Notes under the pieces: generated by a model
What the model saw: the letters and a program-made list of their open reading frames with translations, nothing else
What the model was told of the DNA's origin: nothing
The model's database searches: none
In this document: positions 42,714-50,774 of the stretch, in pieces
How the letters are laid out: each line of letters opens with the position of its first letter
Position numbering within the stretch: the first letter of the stretch is position 1
Origin: Desulforapulum sp034007745
GTDB lineage: Bacteria; Desulfobacterota; Desulfobacteria; Desulfobacterales; Desulfobacteraceae
Direction of reading: 5' to 3'
Assembly: GCA_034007745.1 (NCBI GenBank)
Contig: JAVEQI010000009.1
Span: forward strand, 1 to 64,000
DNA length: 64,000 nucleotides
Made by a program: the position numbers and the translations under genes

Positions 42714-44366
42714 CTATTTGCGATGCCGATAGAAAGGTTCTCCTGATGGTGCTTCAAGGGCGTTGCCAAGGATAAGGTCTGCGGCCTTTTCTGCGATCAT
42801 CATCACAGGCGCGTAGATGTTACCGTTAGTCACACAGGGCATTACCGAGGCATCCACCACCCTTAAATTTTCAACCCCCCAGACCTTCATGGAATCGGGG
42901 TCCACAACGGCCATGTCATCGGTTCCCATCTTGCATGTGCACGATGGATGAAGCGCGGTTTCCGCATCCTTTGCAACCCAGTCAAGAAGATCCTTGTCGG
43001 TCTGGAGGTGATTTCCGGGAGAGATCTCACCTCCGTTGAACTCGTCAAAGGAAGGCTGATTCATTATTTTTCTGGCACAACGGATGGTTTCCAGCCACTC
43101 TTTTCGGTCCTGATCCGTTGACAGGTAATTAAACCTGATGGCCGGATGTTCTTCAGGATCGGTTGACTTTAACTTGACCGAGCCCTTGGAGTTGGAATAC
43201 ATGGGGCCCACATGTACCTGGTATCCATGATCGGCACTTGGCTGACTCCCGTCATAACGAATGGCAAGGGGCAGGAAATGGAACTGAAGGTTGGGATATT
43301 CCACCTCGTCGTTGCTCCTTATAAAACCACCTGCCTCAAAATGGTTGGTGGCGGCGGCTCCCTTTCTGTGGAATAGCCATTGATAACCGATAAAGGGTTT
43401 TTTCCACCATTTAAGCGAAGGATTCATGGACACGGGTTTTTTACTCTTGTACTGGATATAAACCTCAAGATGATCCTGCATGTTCTCCCCCACCCCGGGA
43501 AGGTCATGGACCACGGGGATGCCAAGTTCTTGGAGTTCTCGAGCATTACCCACCCCTGAAAGCAATAAGGTCTGGGGAGTGTTGATGGCTCCGCCGCAGC
43601 AGATTACTTCACCGCCCAAAACCGTCCTGGGTCTACCTCGTTTGCCCTTTTTAAACTCTACACCAACGGCCTTTTTACCCTCAAACAGAATTTTAGTGGT
43701 CATGGTCCTGCACACAAGATCCAGGTTTGGTCTTTTTTTCAGCACGGGATGGAGATAGGCCCTTGCTGCGCTCATCCTTCGGCCCCGGCTGATGTTTCGG
43801 TCAAAAACTCCAAAACCCTCCTGGCGAAAACCGTTGACATCATCGGTCAAGGGATAGCCAGCCTCTTCTGCGGAATTGAGGAAAGCTTTGAAAAGAGGGT
43901 TCTTGCAGGGTCCTGTCTCAAGTATCAGGGGACCTTGAGTTCCATGATACTCGTCCCCTCCCTTTATTCGATTCTCAGCACGAATAAAATAAGGCAGGCT
44001 GTGGGCGTAATCCCAATTTTCCATGCCTGGTTCCTTTGCCCATTTTTCATAATCCATTGCATTACCACGGATATAAATCATGCCGTTGATGGACGACGAA
44101 CCTCCAAGGACCTTTCCCCGGCCATGGAAAACCCGTCGACCGTTCATATGGGGTTCAGGCTCACTTTCGTAGCACCAGTCGTAAAATTTATTCCCCAGAG
44201 GAAAGGTCAATCCAGCAGGCATATGAATAAACACATCCCAGATGTAATCGGGGCGCCCTGCCTCTAACACCAGAACATTAGTCGAAGGATCAACACTCAG
44301 CCGGTTTGCAAGCACACACCCGGCAGATCCTCCGCCAATGATTATATAGTCATAGTTTTTCTTCAT
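42714..44366 (-). CDS. betA: Choline dehydrogenase (GMC oxidoreductase)
   Basis: FAD-dependent GMC oxidoreductase of 550 residues that would oxidise choline to betaine aldehyde. It has the N-terminal ADP-binding motif DYIIIGGGSAGCVLANRLS, the GMC signatures GRGKVLGGSSSINGMIYIRG and GAINTPQTLLLSGVG, and the C-terminal catalytic region TALHPSCTCKMG with VVDASVMPCVTNGN. The start is supported by AAAGGAGTTTGCTAC. It shares its leader with betB but is 2.5 kb away on the same strand, separated by oppositely oriented genes and repeats. Product glycine betaine suits a marine or halotolerant lifestyle. Confidence 0.88.
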   Translation of the reverse strand: MKKNYDYIIIGGGSAGCVLANRLSVDPSTNVLVLEAGRPDYIWDVFIHMPAGLTFPLGNKFYDWCYESEPEPHMNGRRVFHGRGKVLGGSSSINGMIYIRGNAMDYEKWAKEPGMENWDYAHSLPYFIRAENRIKGGDEYHGTQGPLILETGPCKNPLFKAFLNSAEEAGYPLTDDVNGFRQEGFGVFDRNISRGRRMSAARAYLHPVLKKRPNLDLVCRTMTTKILFEGKKAVGVEFKKGKRGRPRTVLGGEVICCGGAINTPQTLLLSGVGNARELQELGIPVVHDLPGVGENMQDHLEVYIQYKSKKPVSMNPSLKWWKKPFIGYQWLFHRKGAAATNHFEAGGFIRSNDEVEYPNLQFHFLPLAIRYDGSQPSADHGYQVHVGPMYSNSKGSVKLKSTDPEEHPAIRFNYLSTDQDRKEWLETIRCARKIMNQPSFDEFNGGEISPGNHLQTDKDLLDWVAKDAETALHPSCTCKMGTDDMAVVDPDSMKVWGVENLRVVDASVMPCVTNGNIYAPVMMIAEKAADLILGNALEAPSGEPFYRHRK

Positions 44367-44460
44367 GTAGCAAACTCCTTTCTAAGGCCTTGATCGTAAT
44401 ATCGACCTGTTGGTTTGGCGTTACAGATTGGATTAAACAGAGCGAAACCTAACATTTTTT
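44367..44460 (-). promoter_or_regulatory. Leader of betA, conserved with betB
   Basis: GGCGTTACAGATTGGATTAA and ACAGAGCGAAACCTAACATT (about 44417-44457), with GGCCTTGATC nearer the start, align with the betB leader. Further upstream both carry a CACCACCTA/CCACCGCCT motif at similar distance. A shared regulator site is likely; which protein binds is unknown. Confidence 0.65.
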
Positions 44461-44519
44461 TAAGAAACTTACAATTACCTGGTTCCGTTCCTCAGCAATT
44501 CACCACCTACTACCTACTA

Positions 44520-45878
44520 TCAACAAACACCCTTAACGTGATAATAGCTTGAACGATCGCTCCTGTCGATAAACCCAAGCTCAAGGCTTGCGTACCAGGC
44601 AGAGGTGAAGGTTGCCCGGTCTGCACTCCAGAGGCTGTTCTGGCTCAGGTCAAACAGCGGTTCAAGGCAGATGCCCGCCCCCTGGGTCACTTGGGACGGT
44701 GGAGTTATGATGGTCACAAGCTCAGCCGCTGTCGGCATTCGCCAGCAATCAAACCCCTGGTATTTTTTCTGGTTCAAACCATCGATATAGGCGTGTCCCT
44801 CTTTCCAGTTAACCGGGAAACGAGTGCCTGAGACCTGCCATATAAGGCCTGTACCGTGGTCGACAACCAGGGTTTCTCCGAGGAGTTGCAGATGTTTTTT
44901 CTCAACCTGCTTTGGGCGCATGAGCTTGTCCAGACCAAAGGCTTGTCTGGCATCGGACCTGGATATCTTCGCCGGGACGTCACGAATTTTACGCATGCCC
45001 CTTAAAGGTTCCGGCTCTTCCAGCCAATCCTCAGGCAATGAACAAATCTTGGATTTTTTCTCGGCCCAGGCAACCCCAAGTTCCTTGAGCTCCCCAGCCA
45101 TGGCGTCAGCATCTTTAAAACGGTCTGTGGGCAAATGAGCCATTGCCCGATTAAAAAAATCGTCCCAGCTCGTGTCAAGGTCGGGGTTATTATCAGTTGC
45201 CCGATAAGTGCCCTGGCTTGTTTTTTCCGGCAATCGGCCGGTGAGCATCCTGAAGAGCATCACCCCCACGGAAAAAAGATCTGTGGTTTCATCCACCCCG
45301 TCTGGATCCTTTTCCTGCTCAGGGGAGGCATAATAGGGGGACCCCACCTTGAGACTTTCATGACCCTGGAAGATTTCGTTCCTGAGCTTGGAAAGACCGA
45401 AATCACAGATCTTTACATTGTCAAGGTCGTCAAGAAGAATGTTAAAGGGCTTTATGTCCCGATGAATAATCGACCGATCGTGGAGACAGGCAAGACCGTC
45501 CAGAATCTGCAGGCAGTATCGAACGGAACGTTCGACCGGGATAATCCTTGTCGGTAGTTCAACTTCATAGGATTCTCCCATGAGGGAACCAAGGTTGTTC
45601 GAGTAGAATCCCATTGTATAGTAGGGTTTTCCCTCAAAGCGGTCAAAGTCAAGAATCTCAACCACATGGGGATGACGAACCGAGGCAAGGGTCACGGCTT
45701 CTGCTACAAAAAGATCCTCCACGCCCTGCTCGCCCATGAGGGTAGTTAAAAGCGGCTCAGGCTCAAGGAGTTTTAACGCTCCAATCTTTCGGGTAACCGG
45801 GTATTCCACCTTGAACACCTTGCCCATTCCGCCCTTACCGAGTAAACCTTTAACTTTAAATTTTCCTATGTATTTCAT
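44520..45878 (-). CDS. Ser/Thr protein kinase fused to a DUF1566-like domain
   Basis: A 452-residue protein. Residues 1-270 are a eukaryotic-type kinase with LLGKGGMGKVFKVE (P-loop), Lys in GALKLLE, HRDIKPFNILL (catalytic loop), DFGLSK, GSPYYASPEQ and FSVGVMLFRMLTG. After a linker, residues about 340-452 resemble DUF1566/Lcl C-terminal domains: VVDHGTGLIWQVSG, GFDCWRMPTAAELVTII, LWSADRA and AWYASLELG. There is no membrane helix between the two parts, unlike PASTA kinases. The C-terminal domain may bind a ligand or target. The next gene upstream is a metallophosphoesterase. Targets are unknown. Confidence 0.85.
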   Translation of the reverse strand: MKYIGKFKVKGLLGKGGMGKVFKVEYPVTRKIGALKLLEPEPLLTTLMGEQGVEDLFVAEAVTLASVRHPHVVEILDFDRFEGKPYYTMGFYSNNLGSLMGESYEVELPTRIIPVERSVRYCLQILDGLACLHDRSIIHRDIKPFNILLDDLDNVKICDFGLSKLRNEIFQGHESLKVGSPYYASPEQEKDPDGVDETTDLFSVGVMLFRMLTGRLPEKTSQGTYRATDNNPDLDTSWDDFFNRAMAHLPTDRFKDADAMAGELKELGVAWAEKKSKICSLPEDWLEEPEPLRGMRKIRDVPAKISRSDARQAFGLDKLMRPKQVEKKHLQLLGETLVVDHGTGLIWQVSGTRFPVNWKEGHAYIDGLNQKKYQGFDCWRMPTAAELVTIITPPSQVTQGAGICLEPLFDLSQNSLWSADRATFTSAWYASLELGFIDRSDRSSYYHVKGVC

Positions 45879-45954
45879 TGCATCTTATCTTATTATTGGT
45901 CTTTTGTTGGTCATGGTTTTTATTTTTTATTTTTGGTTTGGTTTTGTTCTTATC

Positions 45955-46710
45955 TTAGGAGCGTTTCAACAATTTATCCGCATACACTTCGGGAATAGCG
46001 GTTTTACGGATTTTCATGGCAGTAGTATGGTAATCGTAAGGAACAAACAATACCTCCAGACGTCTGGTTTCTGTATCAAACAGAAGCGCTTTGGCCCAGG
46101 GATTTTCATCCCTGGGCTGCCCTACACTGCCAGCATTCACAATGTATTTTTTTTGTCTATCTAGAAGAATCTCACCCTTGTTAAGATCCTGGTGGGTGAG
46201 AGTACCATTTTTATCAAGGATTATCAAACCCAGCTCGTGGGTGTGGCCGACAAAACAGATCCACTGATCCATGGCTTGCATTTTTCTCTTAAGGATTACG
46301 TCTGACAGCTGAAAGAGATAGACAAAGGGAGAATCCGGGGGCACTCCATGTACAAATAGAAGATCCTCAACAACCATACTTTGGGGCCATCCCTTGATGA
46401 GTCTCTTAAACCTGGGTAAAAGATTTTCCTCGGTATGAACTGCCGCCTTTTGTGCAACCGGGTTAAAAGTAGCAAGAAAGGACGGGGAGATAACCGCCAT
46501 CTCATGGTTGCCCAGAACCGACAAAATATTTCGCTCTTCAACAATCTCCATAACTGAGTTGGGGTCTGGTCCATAGCCCAGGTTATCCCCAAGGCTGATA
46601 ATCCGGTCAAAGGCTCTCCACCCGCCCTGGAAGGTCCGATTCACATGGGCAAACACCTCGATAATTGCCTCCAAATTTGCGTGGATATCTGATAAAATGA
46701 TCAACCGCAT
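45955..46710 (-). CDS. Calcineurin-like metallophosphoesterase
   Basis: A 251-residue cytoplasmic phosphoesterase with the five metal motifs: LSDIHANLEA, ISLGDNLGYGPDP, LGNHEMAV, VHGVPPD and VGHTHELG, plus NAGSVGQPRD. This is the YfcE/DR1281-like arrangement. It could act on phosphoproteins or nucleotides. It lies 76 bp upstream of the Ser/Thr kinase gene and 21 bp downstream of wtpC, all on the same strand; acting against the kinase is possible but unproven. Confidence 0.8.
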   Translation of the reverse strand: MRLIILSDIHANLEAIIEVFAHVNRTFQGGWRAFDRIISLGDNLGYGPDPNSVMEIVEERNILSVLGNHEMAVISPSFLATFNPVAQKAAVHTEENLLPRFKRLIKGWPQSMVVEDLLFVHGVPPDSPFVYLFQLSDVILKRKMQAMDQWICFVGHTHELGLIILDKNGTLTHQDLNKGEILLDRQKKYIVNAGSVGQPRDENPWAKALLFDTETRRLEVLFVPYDYHTTAMKIRKTAIPEVYADKLLKRS

Positions 46711-46731
46711 ATTTATTCGTCCCCATTATAC

Positions 46732-47802
46732 CTAAAAAATGTGCACGCTCTTTTCGGGTATGGCTATCCAGGTGGCATCTCCTGATTTAAGCCTTTTTTT
46801 TACAACCTGCCTTCGGGTCCATTGGGCCATGAACTCAATCCCGTTTATCTGGATAAAAACGTCAAAGTAAAATCCTCGATTAACGAGCCTGTGGATCGTC
46901 CCTGAAAACTGGTTCGAGGGATCTTGCGAATGGACAGGGGAATGGCTCGATAGATGGTCTGGGCATCCCTCATCCAGACACAGGATCTCTTCGGGTCGAA
47001 CGGCGAGATGGGAATGTCCCTGCACAACCCGCTCGAGATGAACGTCAAGGCCCCCAAGGCTTACCCTTCGGCCATTTGTACTGGTAATAGGAAACACATT
47101 CTTCATACCCACAAATTGTGCCACAAACGGTGATCCTGGCTGTTCAAAAAGCTCCTGAATAGTTCCGGTCTGTTCAATCTTTCCCCTGTGAATAATGGCA
47201 CCCCTGTTGGCAAGGAAAAGGACATCGGAAAAATCGTGGGAAACCATAATAAATGTAGTTCCAAGTTTCTGATGAAGGGATTTTAAAAGATTTTTGATCT
47301 CATCCTGGAGTAGAGGATCAAGGGCGGAAAGGGGTTCGTCAAGAAGCAGAACCCTGGGATTGAGGATTAAAGACCGGCAAAGTGCCACCCGCTGTTTTTC
47401 CCCGCCGCTCAAGGTCAAAGGATGCCTGTTTAATAGATGGGAGAGATTCATGGTTTCCACAAGGGCTTGAAATCTATCTTCCGCCTCCTTGCTTGCGATG
47501 GCGTGATAACGAATCCCGTACAAAATATTTTTCCTTACGTTGAGGTGGGGGAAAAGCGCAAAATCCTGGTACACAATTCCAATACCCCGTTGTTCAGGCG
47601 GTTTTTTTGTTATCTCCCGGTCGTTTAAAAAAATCGCTCCCCTGTCCATGGGAATAAGACCCATGATAGCCTCTAACAGCACCGACTTCCCAGATCCTGT
47701 GGGACCTATCAGGGCAAAAAAATCTTTATCCTTAACGTCAAGGTTTACCGATTCCAGGCTGAATCCAGGGAAATGGATGGACAGATCCTTGACCCGTATC
47801 AT
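46732..47802 (-). CDS. wtpC: Tungstate/molybdate ABC transporter ATPase
   Basis: A 356-residue ATP-binding subunit: Walker A GPTGSGKSVLLEAI, signature LSGGEKQRVALCRS, Walker B VLLLDEPLSALDP and the H-loop in MVSHDFSDV. A C-terminal TOBE-like region (after residue 240) fits oxyanion importers. The start at 47802 overlaps the permease stop (TAATG) and has GGGAG upstream; an open extension of 27 codons further up is rejected. Third gene of wtpABC. Confidence 0.85.
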   Translation of the reverse strand: MIRVKDLSIHFPGFSLESVNLDVKDKDFFALIGPTGSGKSVLLEAIMGLIPMDRGAIFLNDREITKKPPEQRGIGIVYQDFALFPHLNVRKNILYGIRYHAIASKEAEDRFQALVETMNLSHLLNRHPLTLSGGEKQRVALCRSLILNPRVLLLDEPLSALDPLLQDEIKNLLKSLHQKLGTTFIMVSHDFSDVLFLANRGAIIHRGKIEQTGTIQELFEQPGSPFVAQFVGMKNVFPITSTNGRRVSLGGLDVHLERVVQGHSHLAVRPEEILCLDEGCPDHLSSHSPVHSQDPSNQFSGTIHRLVNRGFYFDVFIQINGIEFMAQWTRRQVVKKRLKSGDATWIAIPEKSVHIF

Positions 47803-48593
47803 TATAAAGGGCTCTCCCTTGAAAAGAACCGCATCATGAGAAAAAGAGCCAGAGAAATAATGATCAGCCAGAAGGCCACACACTGGGAGTATTTGAGTCC
47901 AAAAGCGGTGAAGCGCTCGTAGATCAAAACCGGAGCTGTCATTGGATGATAGGCCACGACTATAACGGCCCCGAACTCACTGATGGCCCTTGCAGTGCAC
48001 ATGACTGACCCAAGTATCATGTTTCGCCAAACCATGGGAAAGGTAACCCTGAAAAAAGTTGAGGTCATGCCCGCACCAAGGCTCTGGGACGCCTTTTCAA
48101 GGCGTAGGGGAACGGCTTCAAACCCTGCTTTAACCGTGTTGATATAAAAGGGCGCACCAACAAATACAAGAACGATAATAATCCCGGTAATAGAACCCAT
48201 TATTTCAACGTTTATCCGGGCGAGCATCTCTCCCCAAAGAGAGTTTCTGCCAAAAAGGCTCAAGATTGCAATACCGATAACTGGATGGGGAATCATGATG
48301 GGAAGATCAACGAGTCCCTCAACAAGCTTTTTACCGGGAAAAGTCCTTCGTGCCAGGATATAGGCAAGGGGGGTGCCAAAAGCTACGGCAACAACAGTTG
48401 CCCCAAGGGCCGTAAAAATCGAACGGCCCAGAGCCTCTAACACCACCCTCTCCTTTATCGTTGCCATAAGATCTGATACATCCGGCATCAAAAGCATCTT
48501 GCCAAGGGAAAAGATGATCAGAAATACCAGGGGCAGACTCAAAAGAATCGCACACCCCCAGAAGGGATTCAACCTCGTTGGTTTTAAGGTCAA
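47802..48593 (-). CDS. wtpB: Tungstate/molybdate ABC transporter permease
   Basis: A 263-residue inner-membrane permease with about six helices. The ATPase-coupling EAA-like loop is AVPLRLEKASQSLGAGMTST. DLPIMIPHPVIGIAIL and ARAISEFGAVIVVAY are typical of molybdate/tungstate/sulfate permeases. It lies 5 bp after wtpA and overlaps wtpC by one base. Confidence 0.87.
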   Translation of the reverse strand: MTLKPTRLNPFWGCAILLSLPLVFLIIFSLGKMLLMPDVSDLMATIKERVVLEALGRSIFTALGATVVAVAFGTPLAYILARRTFPGKKLVEGLVDLPIMIPHPVIGIAILSLFGRNSLWGEMLARINVEIMGSITGIIIVLVFVGAPFYINTVKAGFEAVPLRLEKASQSLGAGMTSTFFRVTFPMVWRNMILGSVMCTARAISEFGAVIVVAYHPMTAPVLIYERFTAFGLKYSQCVAFWLIIISLALFLMMRFFSRESPL

Positions 48594-48598
48594 TCCTG

Positions 48599-49579
48599 CT
48601 ATTCTTTAACCTCCACAAGGGGTGCGATTGTTCCCGGCAAAGCCGCCTTCATGGCCTCGGATGGAACAAGGCTGGGAATGAACGGGGGCTGGCCCATCTC
48701 TTCAAGGGTTTTCAGACCGCCTTCTGGTGAGAGAAGGTAGGCGAGGAACAGCTCGGCTGCCTCGGGATTGGGGCTGTTCTTGATCATGGTAATGCCGTAG
48801 GTGACCGATTGGCCGGTCCTGGTTATAAAGGTGCCAGGGGCTGTTCCGGTGACCTCAACCTCTGCCTGCTTGTAAAAGGGGTCATAGCGGTAATTGCCAA
48901 GATTTATGTGATCGTCAAGGACGATGTATTCGAGCCCGTGTTGAACCGCAACCGAAAGATACTCCCAGGCGTAGTCCATGTTACCTGTCTTTAAGAGGTT
49001 GACAAGCTCCACTGATTTGGGGCGCACATTTTTAAGCGGCCGATTGGCAATAAGTTTATCGTAGAGACCATCAAGGTTGTAAAATTTTTCAGCAAGTTTC
49101 AACACCATAAGACTTCTATAACCGCAGGGGTCAAGATTTGGATCCGAATGTCCCCACACGACGCCATCCTTTGCGAGAATCTCGTACCAGTTGTCGGCTG
49201 TAACTGTATCTGCAAAACGGCTGGTTTGAGTATAGCAGAGCACAAGCTGGTTGGTTGCAAAGCGAACATTCCAGTCTGTAAAGCCTGGAACAAGGGTGTT
49301 ATCGATCACCTTGTAGTCAGCAGAAGCCATGATATCGGCCTTTTTCCCCACCTCGGAGATCATCCTTGCCAACTTTGTACTTCCACCAGCCTCCCTGAGG
49401 ATGTCAATTTCAGGATGTAAGGCCTCAAAGTCTTTCTCAATTTTCTCAAAGGGAACGGAAAGACTTCCTGCATGGAAAACGATCACCTTGCCCTTTGGGG
49501 CAGCAAAACCAAGGGATGCCGTCATTGCCAGGAGGGTGACGGCTATCAGGAAAATAAATACTTTACTCATAAATTTCAT
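48599..49579 (-). CDS. wtpA: Tungstate/molybdate ABC transporter substrate-binding protein
   Basis: A periplasmic binding protein of 326 residues with a signal peptide (SKVFIFLIAVTLLAMTASLG). VIVFHAGSLSVPFEKIEKDF, GGSTKLARMI, ADIMASADYKVID and GHSDPNLDPCGYRSLMVLKL are characteristic of the WtpA/ModA-like group. Tungsten- and molybdenum-dependent formate dehydrogenases and aldehyde oxidoreductases of anaerobes would be the users. The start has AAGGAGCTGCA. The choice between tungstate and molybdate cannot be settled from sequence. No clear ModE-type operator was seen upstream. Confidence 0.85.
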   Translation of the reverse strand: MKFMSKVFIFLIAVTLLAMTASLGFAAPKGKVIVFHAGSLSVPFEKIEKDFEALHPEIDILREAGGSTKLARMISEVGKKADIMASADYKVIDNTLVPGFTDWNVRFATNQLVLCYTQTSRFADTVTADNWYEILAKDGVVWGHSDPNLDPCGYRSLMVLKLAEKFYNLDGLYDKLIANRPLKNVRPKSVELVNLLKTGNMDYAWEYLSVAVQHGLEYIVLDDHINLGNYRYDPFYKQAEVEVTGTAPGTFITRTGQSVTYGITMIKNSPNPEAAELFLAYLLSPEGGLKTLEEMGQPPFIPSLVPSEAMKAALPGTIAPLVEVKE

Positions 49580-49743
49580 TGCAGCTCCTTAAAATATGTA
49601 GGTTAAACTCATGTCAGGCTTATTCAAACCGTCAGCAAAAGTCAATATTATTCTTAACCGCTCAGAACAAAGGATTTAAGAAACAACAAACGACCAAAAA
49701 CAACACACTTAGGAATGCGGATTAAATAAGATGAGCAGAAATG

Positions 49744-50772
49744 TTACTGATTCTCCGGCATGGGTTCATCAGACTTGATACCCAGGACGGCCTCGGCCCC
49801 GGCAACAAGATCATCCCCCTGATAGGCGTCAAGGATAAACGGATAGATCGTTTGGGAAGATACGGCTCTGTAGTCATTATCTTCAGTTTTTTCATGGAGC
49901 ACCAGGTCAAAGGTTTGTGCCCCGCCCCCCGATCCTGCTGTCACGATGACTTTCAGAAGGGGTGGGACGGGTTCACCTTTATCGTTGTCAGTGCGCCCAT
50001 CTCTGTACGAGGCGCAATCAACATGTGCCAGATCCGCCACAAGGGAATCAAGCTTCTCTGCATCTGCGAAATTACCGTCATCAGCCTTCCAGGAGGGTGA
50101 ATTTACCTCCTTATCCATGTCCAGATCCATTTCCCTGCCTTGGTCCTGGTCCTTATTTGTTTCCACGTCCATGCCTTTGTCACTAGACAAGACTTTAAAA
50201 AATGTCCGCCGGACATCTCCCCGCTCAACCACAAGGGAAGTCAGAGCCTCCCGGTCAAACTTGAACACCTCTTTAGACCGGAAACCCTCCACATCCAGGT
50301 CAAAATCACGCCTGAAATCTCCCGGAGCATGGTAAACCCCTTTGTCTCCGGAAAGCTTGACAAAGGTATGGCGATTAGTGGGAGCCGTCTTGCCCAGCGT
50401 AAAGCTGCGCAAAATCTCTTCCCCTTTTCCGGCAGTGACCCTGATGGCCTGTTCAGGCGAAAGATCGTAGCGAAGATAATCCTGACTCTGGGAAACAAGG
50501 GCCGATACCCGGAGGTCTTCAATCACATCCAGAAGTTTCTTCACGGTTACAGTATCAGCCGGATAGTTTCGATCCGACACCGTCCACCTGTCATTTTCCC
50601 GATAAAAATTGACGACTTTACCGTTTTTTTCAATGGCAAGGGTGGTGATCTCCTCCACATCTATCCGGACAAGGTCGGGAAGGGTATAATTTTGTCTTTC
50701 CCCGGAATGAAAAATAAGATAAGCGCTAAGGCCGACAATAATTGCGGCAAGGATGAGAAACTCCTTTTTCAT
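49744..50772 (-). CDS. DUF4340 protein of a GldG-type ABC system
   Basis: A 342-residue protein with one N-terminal membrane helix (EFLILAAIIVGLSAYLIFHS) and an outside domain of DUF4340 repeats (ALVSQSQDYLRYDLSPEQAI, ILRSFTLGKTAPTNRHTFVK, VYHAPGDFRRDFDLDVEGFR). A central Asp-rich stretch (DQDQGREMDLDMDKEV) looks disordered. DUF4340 genes typically follow GldF/GldG-type ABC transporter genes, as here (2 bp after the GldG-like gene). Role in the export complex is unknown. Confidence 0.8.
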   Translation of the reverse strand: MKKEFLILAAIIVGLSAYLIFHSGERQNYTLPDLVRIDVEEITTLAIEKNGKVVNFYRENDRWTVSDRNYPADTVTVKKLLDVIEDLRVSALVSQSQDYLRYDLSPEQAIRVTAGKGEEILRSFTLGKTAPTNRHTFVKLSGDKGVYHAPGDFRRDFDLDVEGFRSKEVFKFDREALTSLVVERGDVRRTFFKVLSSDKGMDVETNKDQDQGREMDLDMDKEVNSPSWKADDGNFADAEKLDSLVADLAHVDCASYRDGRTDNDKGEPVPPLLKVIVTAGSGGGAQTFDLVLHEKTEDNDYRAVSSQTIYPFILDAYQGDDLVAGAEAVLGIKSDEPMPENQ

Positions 50773-50774
50773 CT

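Noticed and set aside
49580..49743. Molybdenum/tungsten cofactor riboswitch or ModE site upstream of wtpA
   Set aside because: No convincing structured leader or ModE-like palindrome was seen in the 160 bp.
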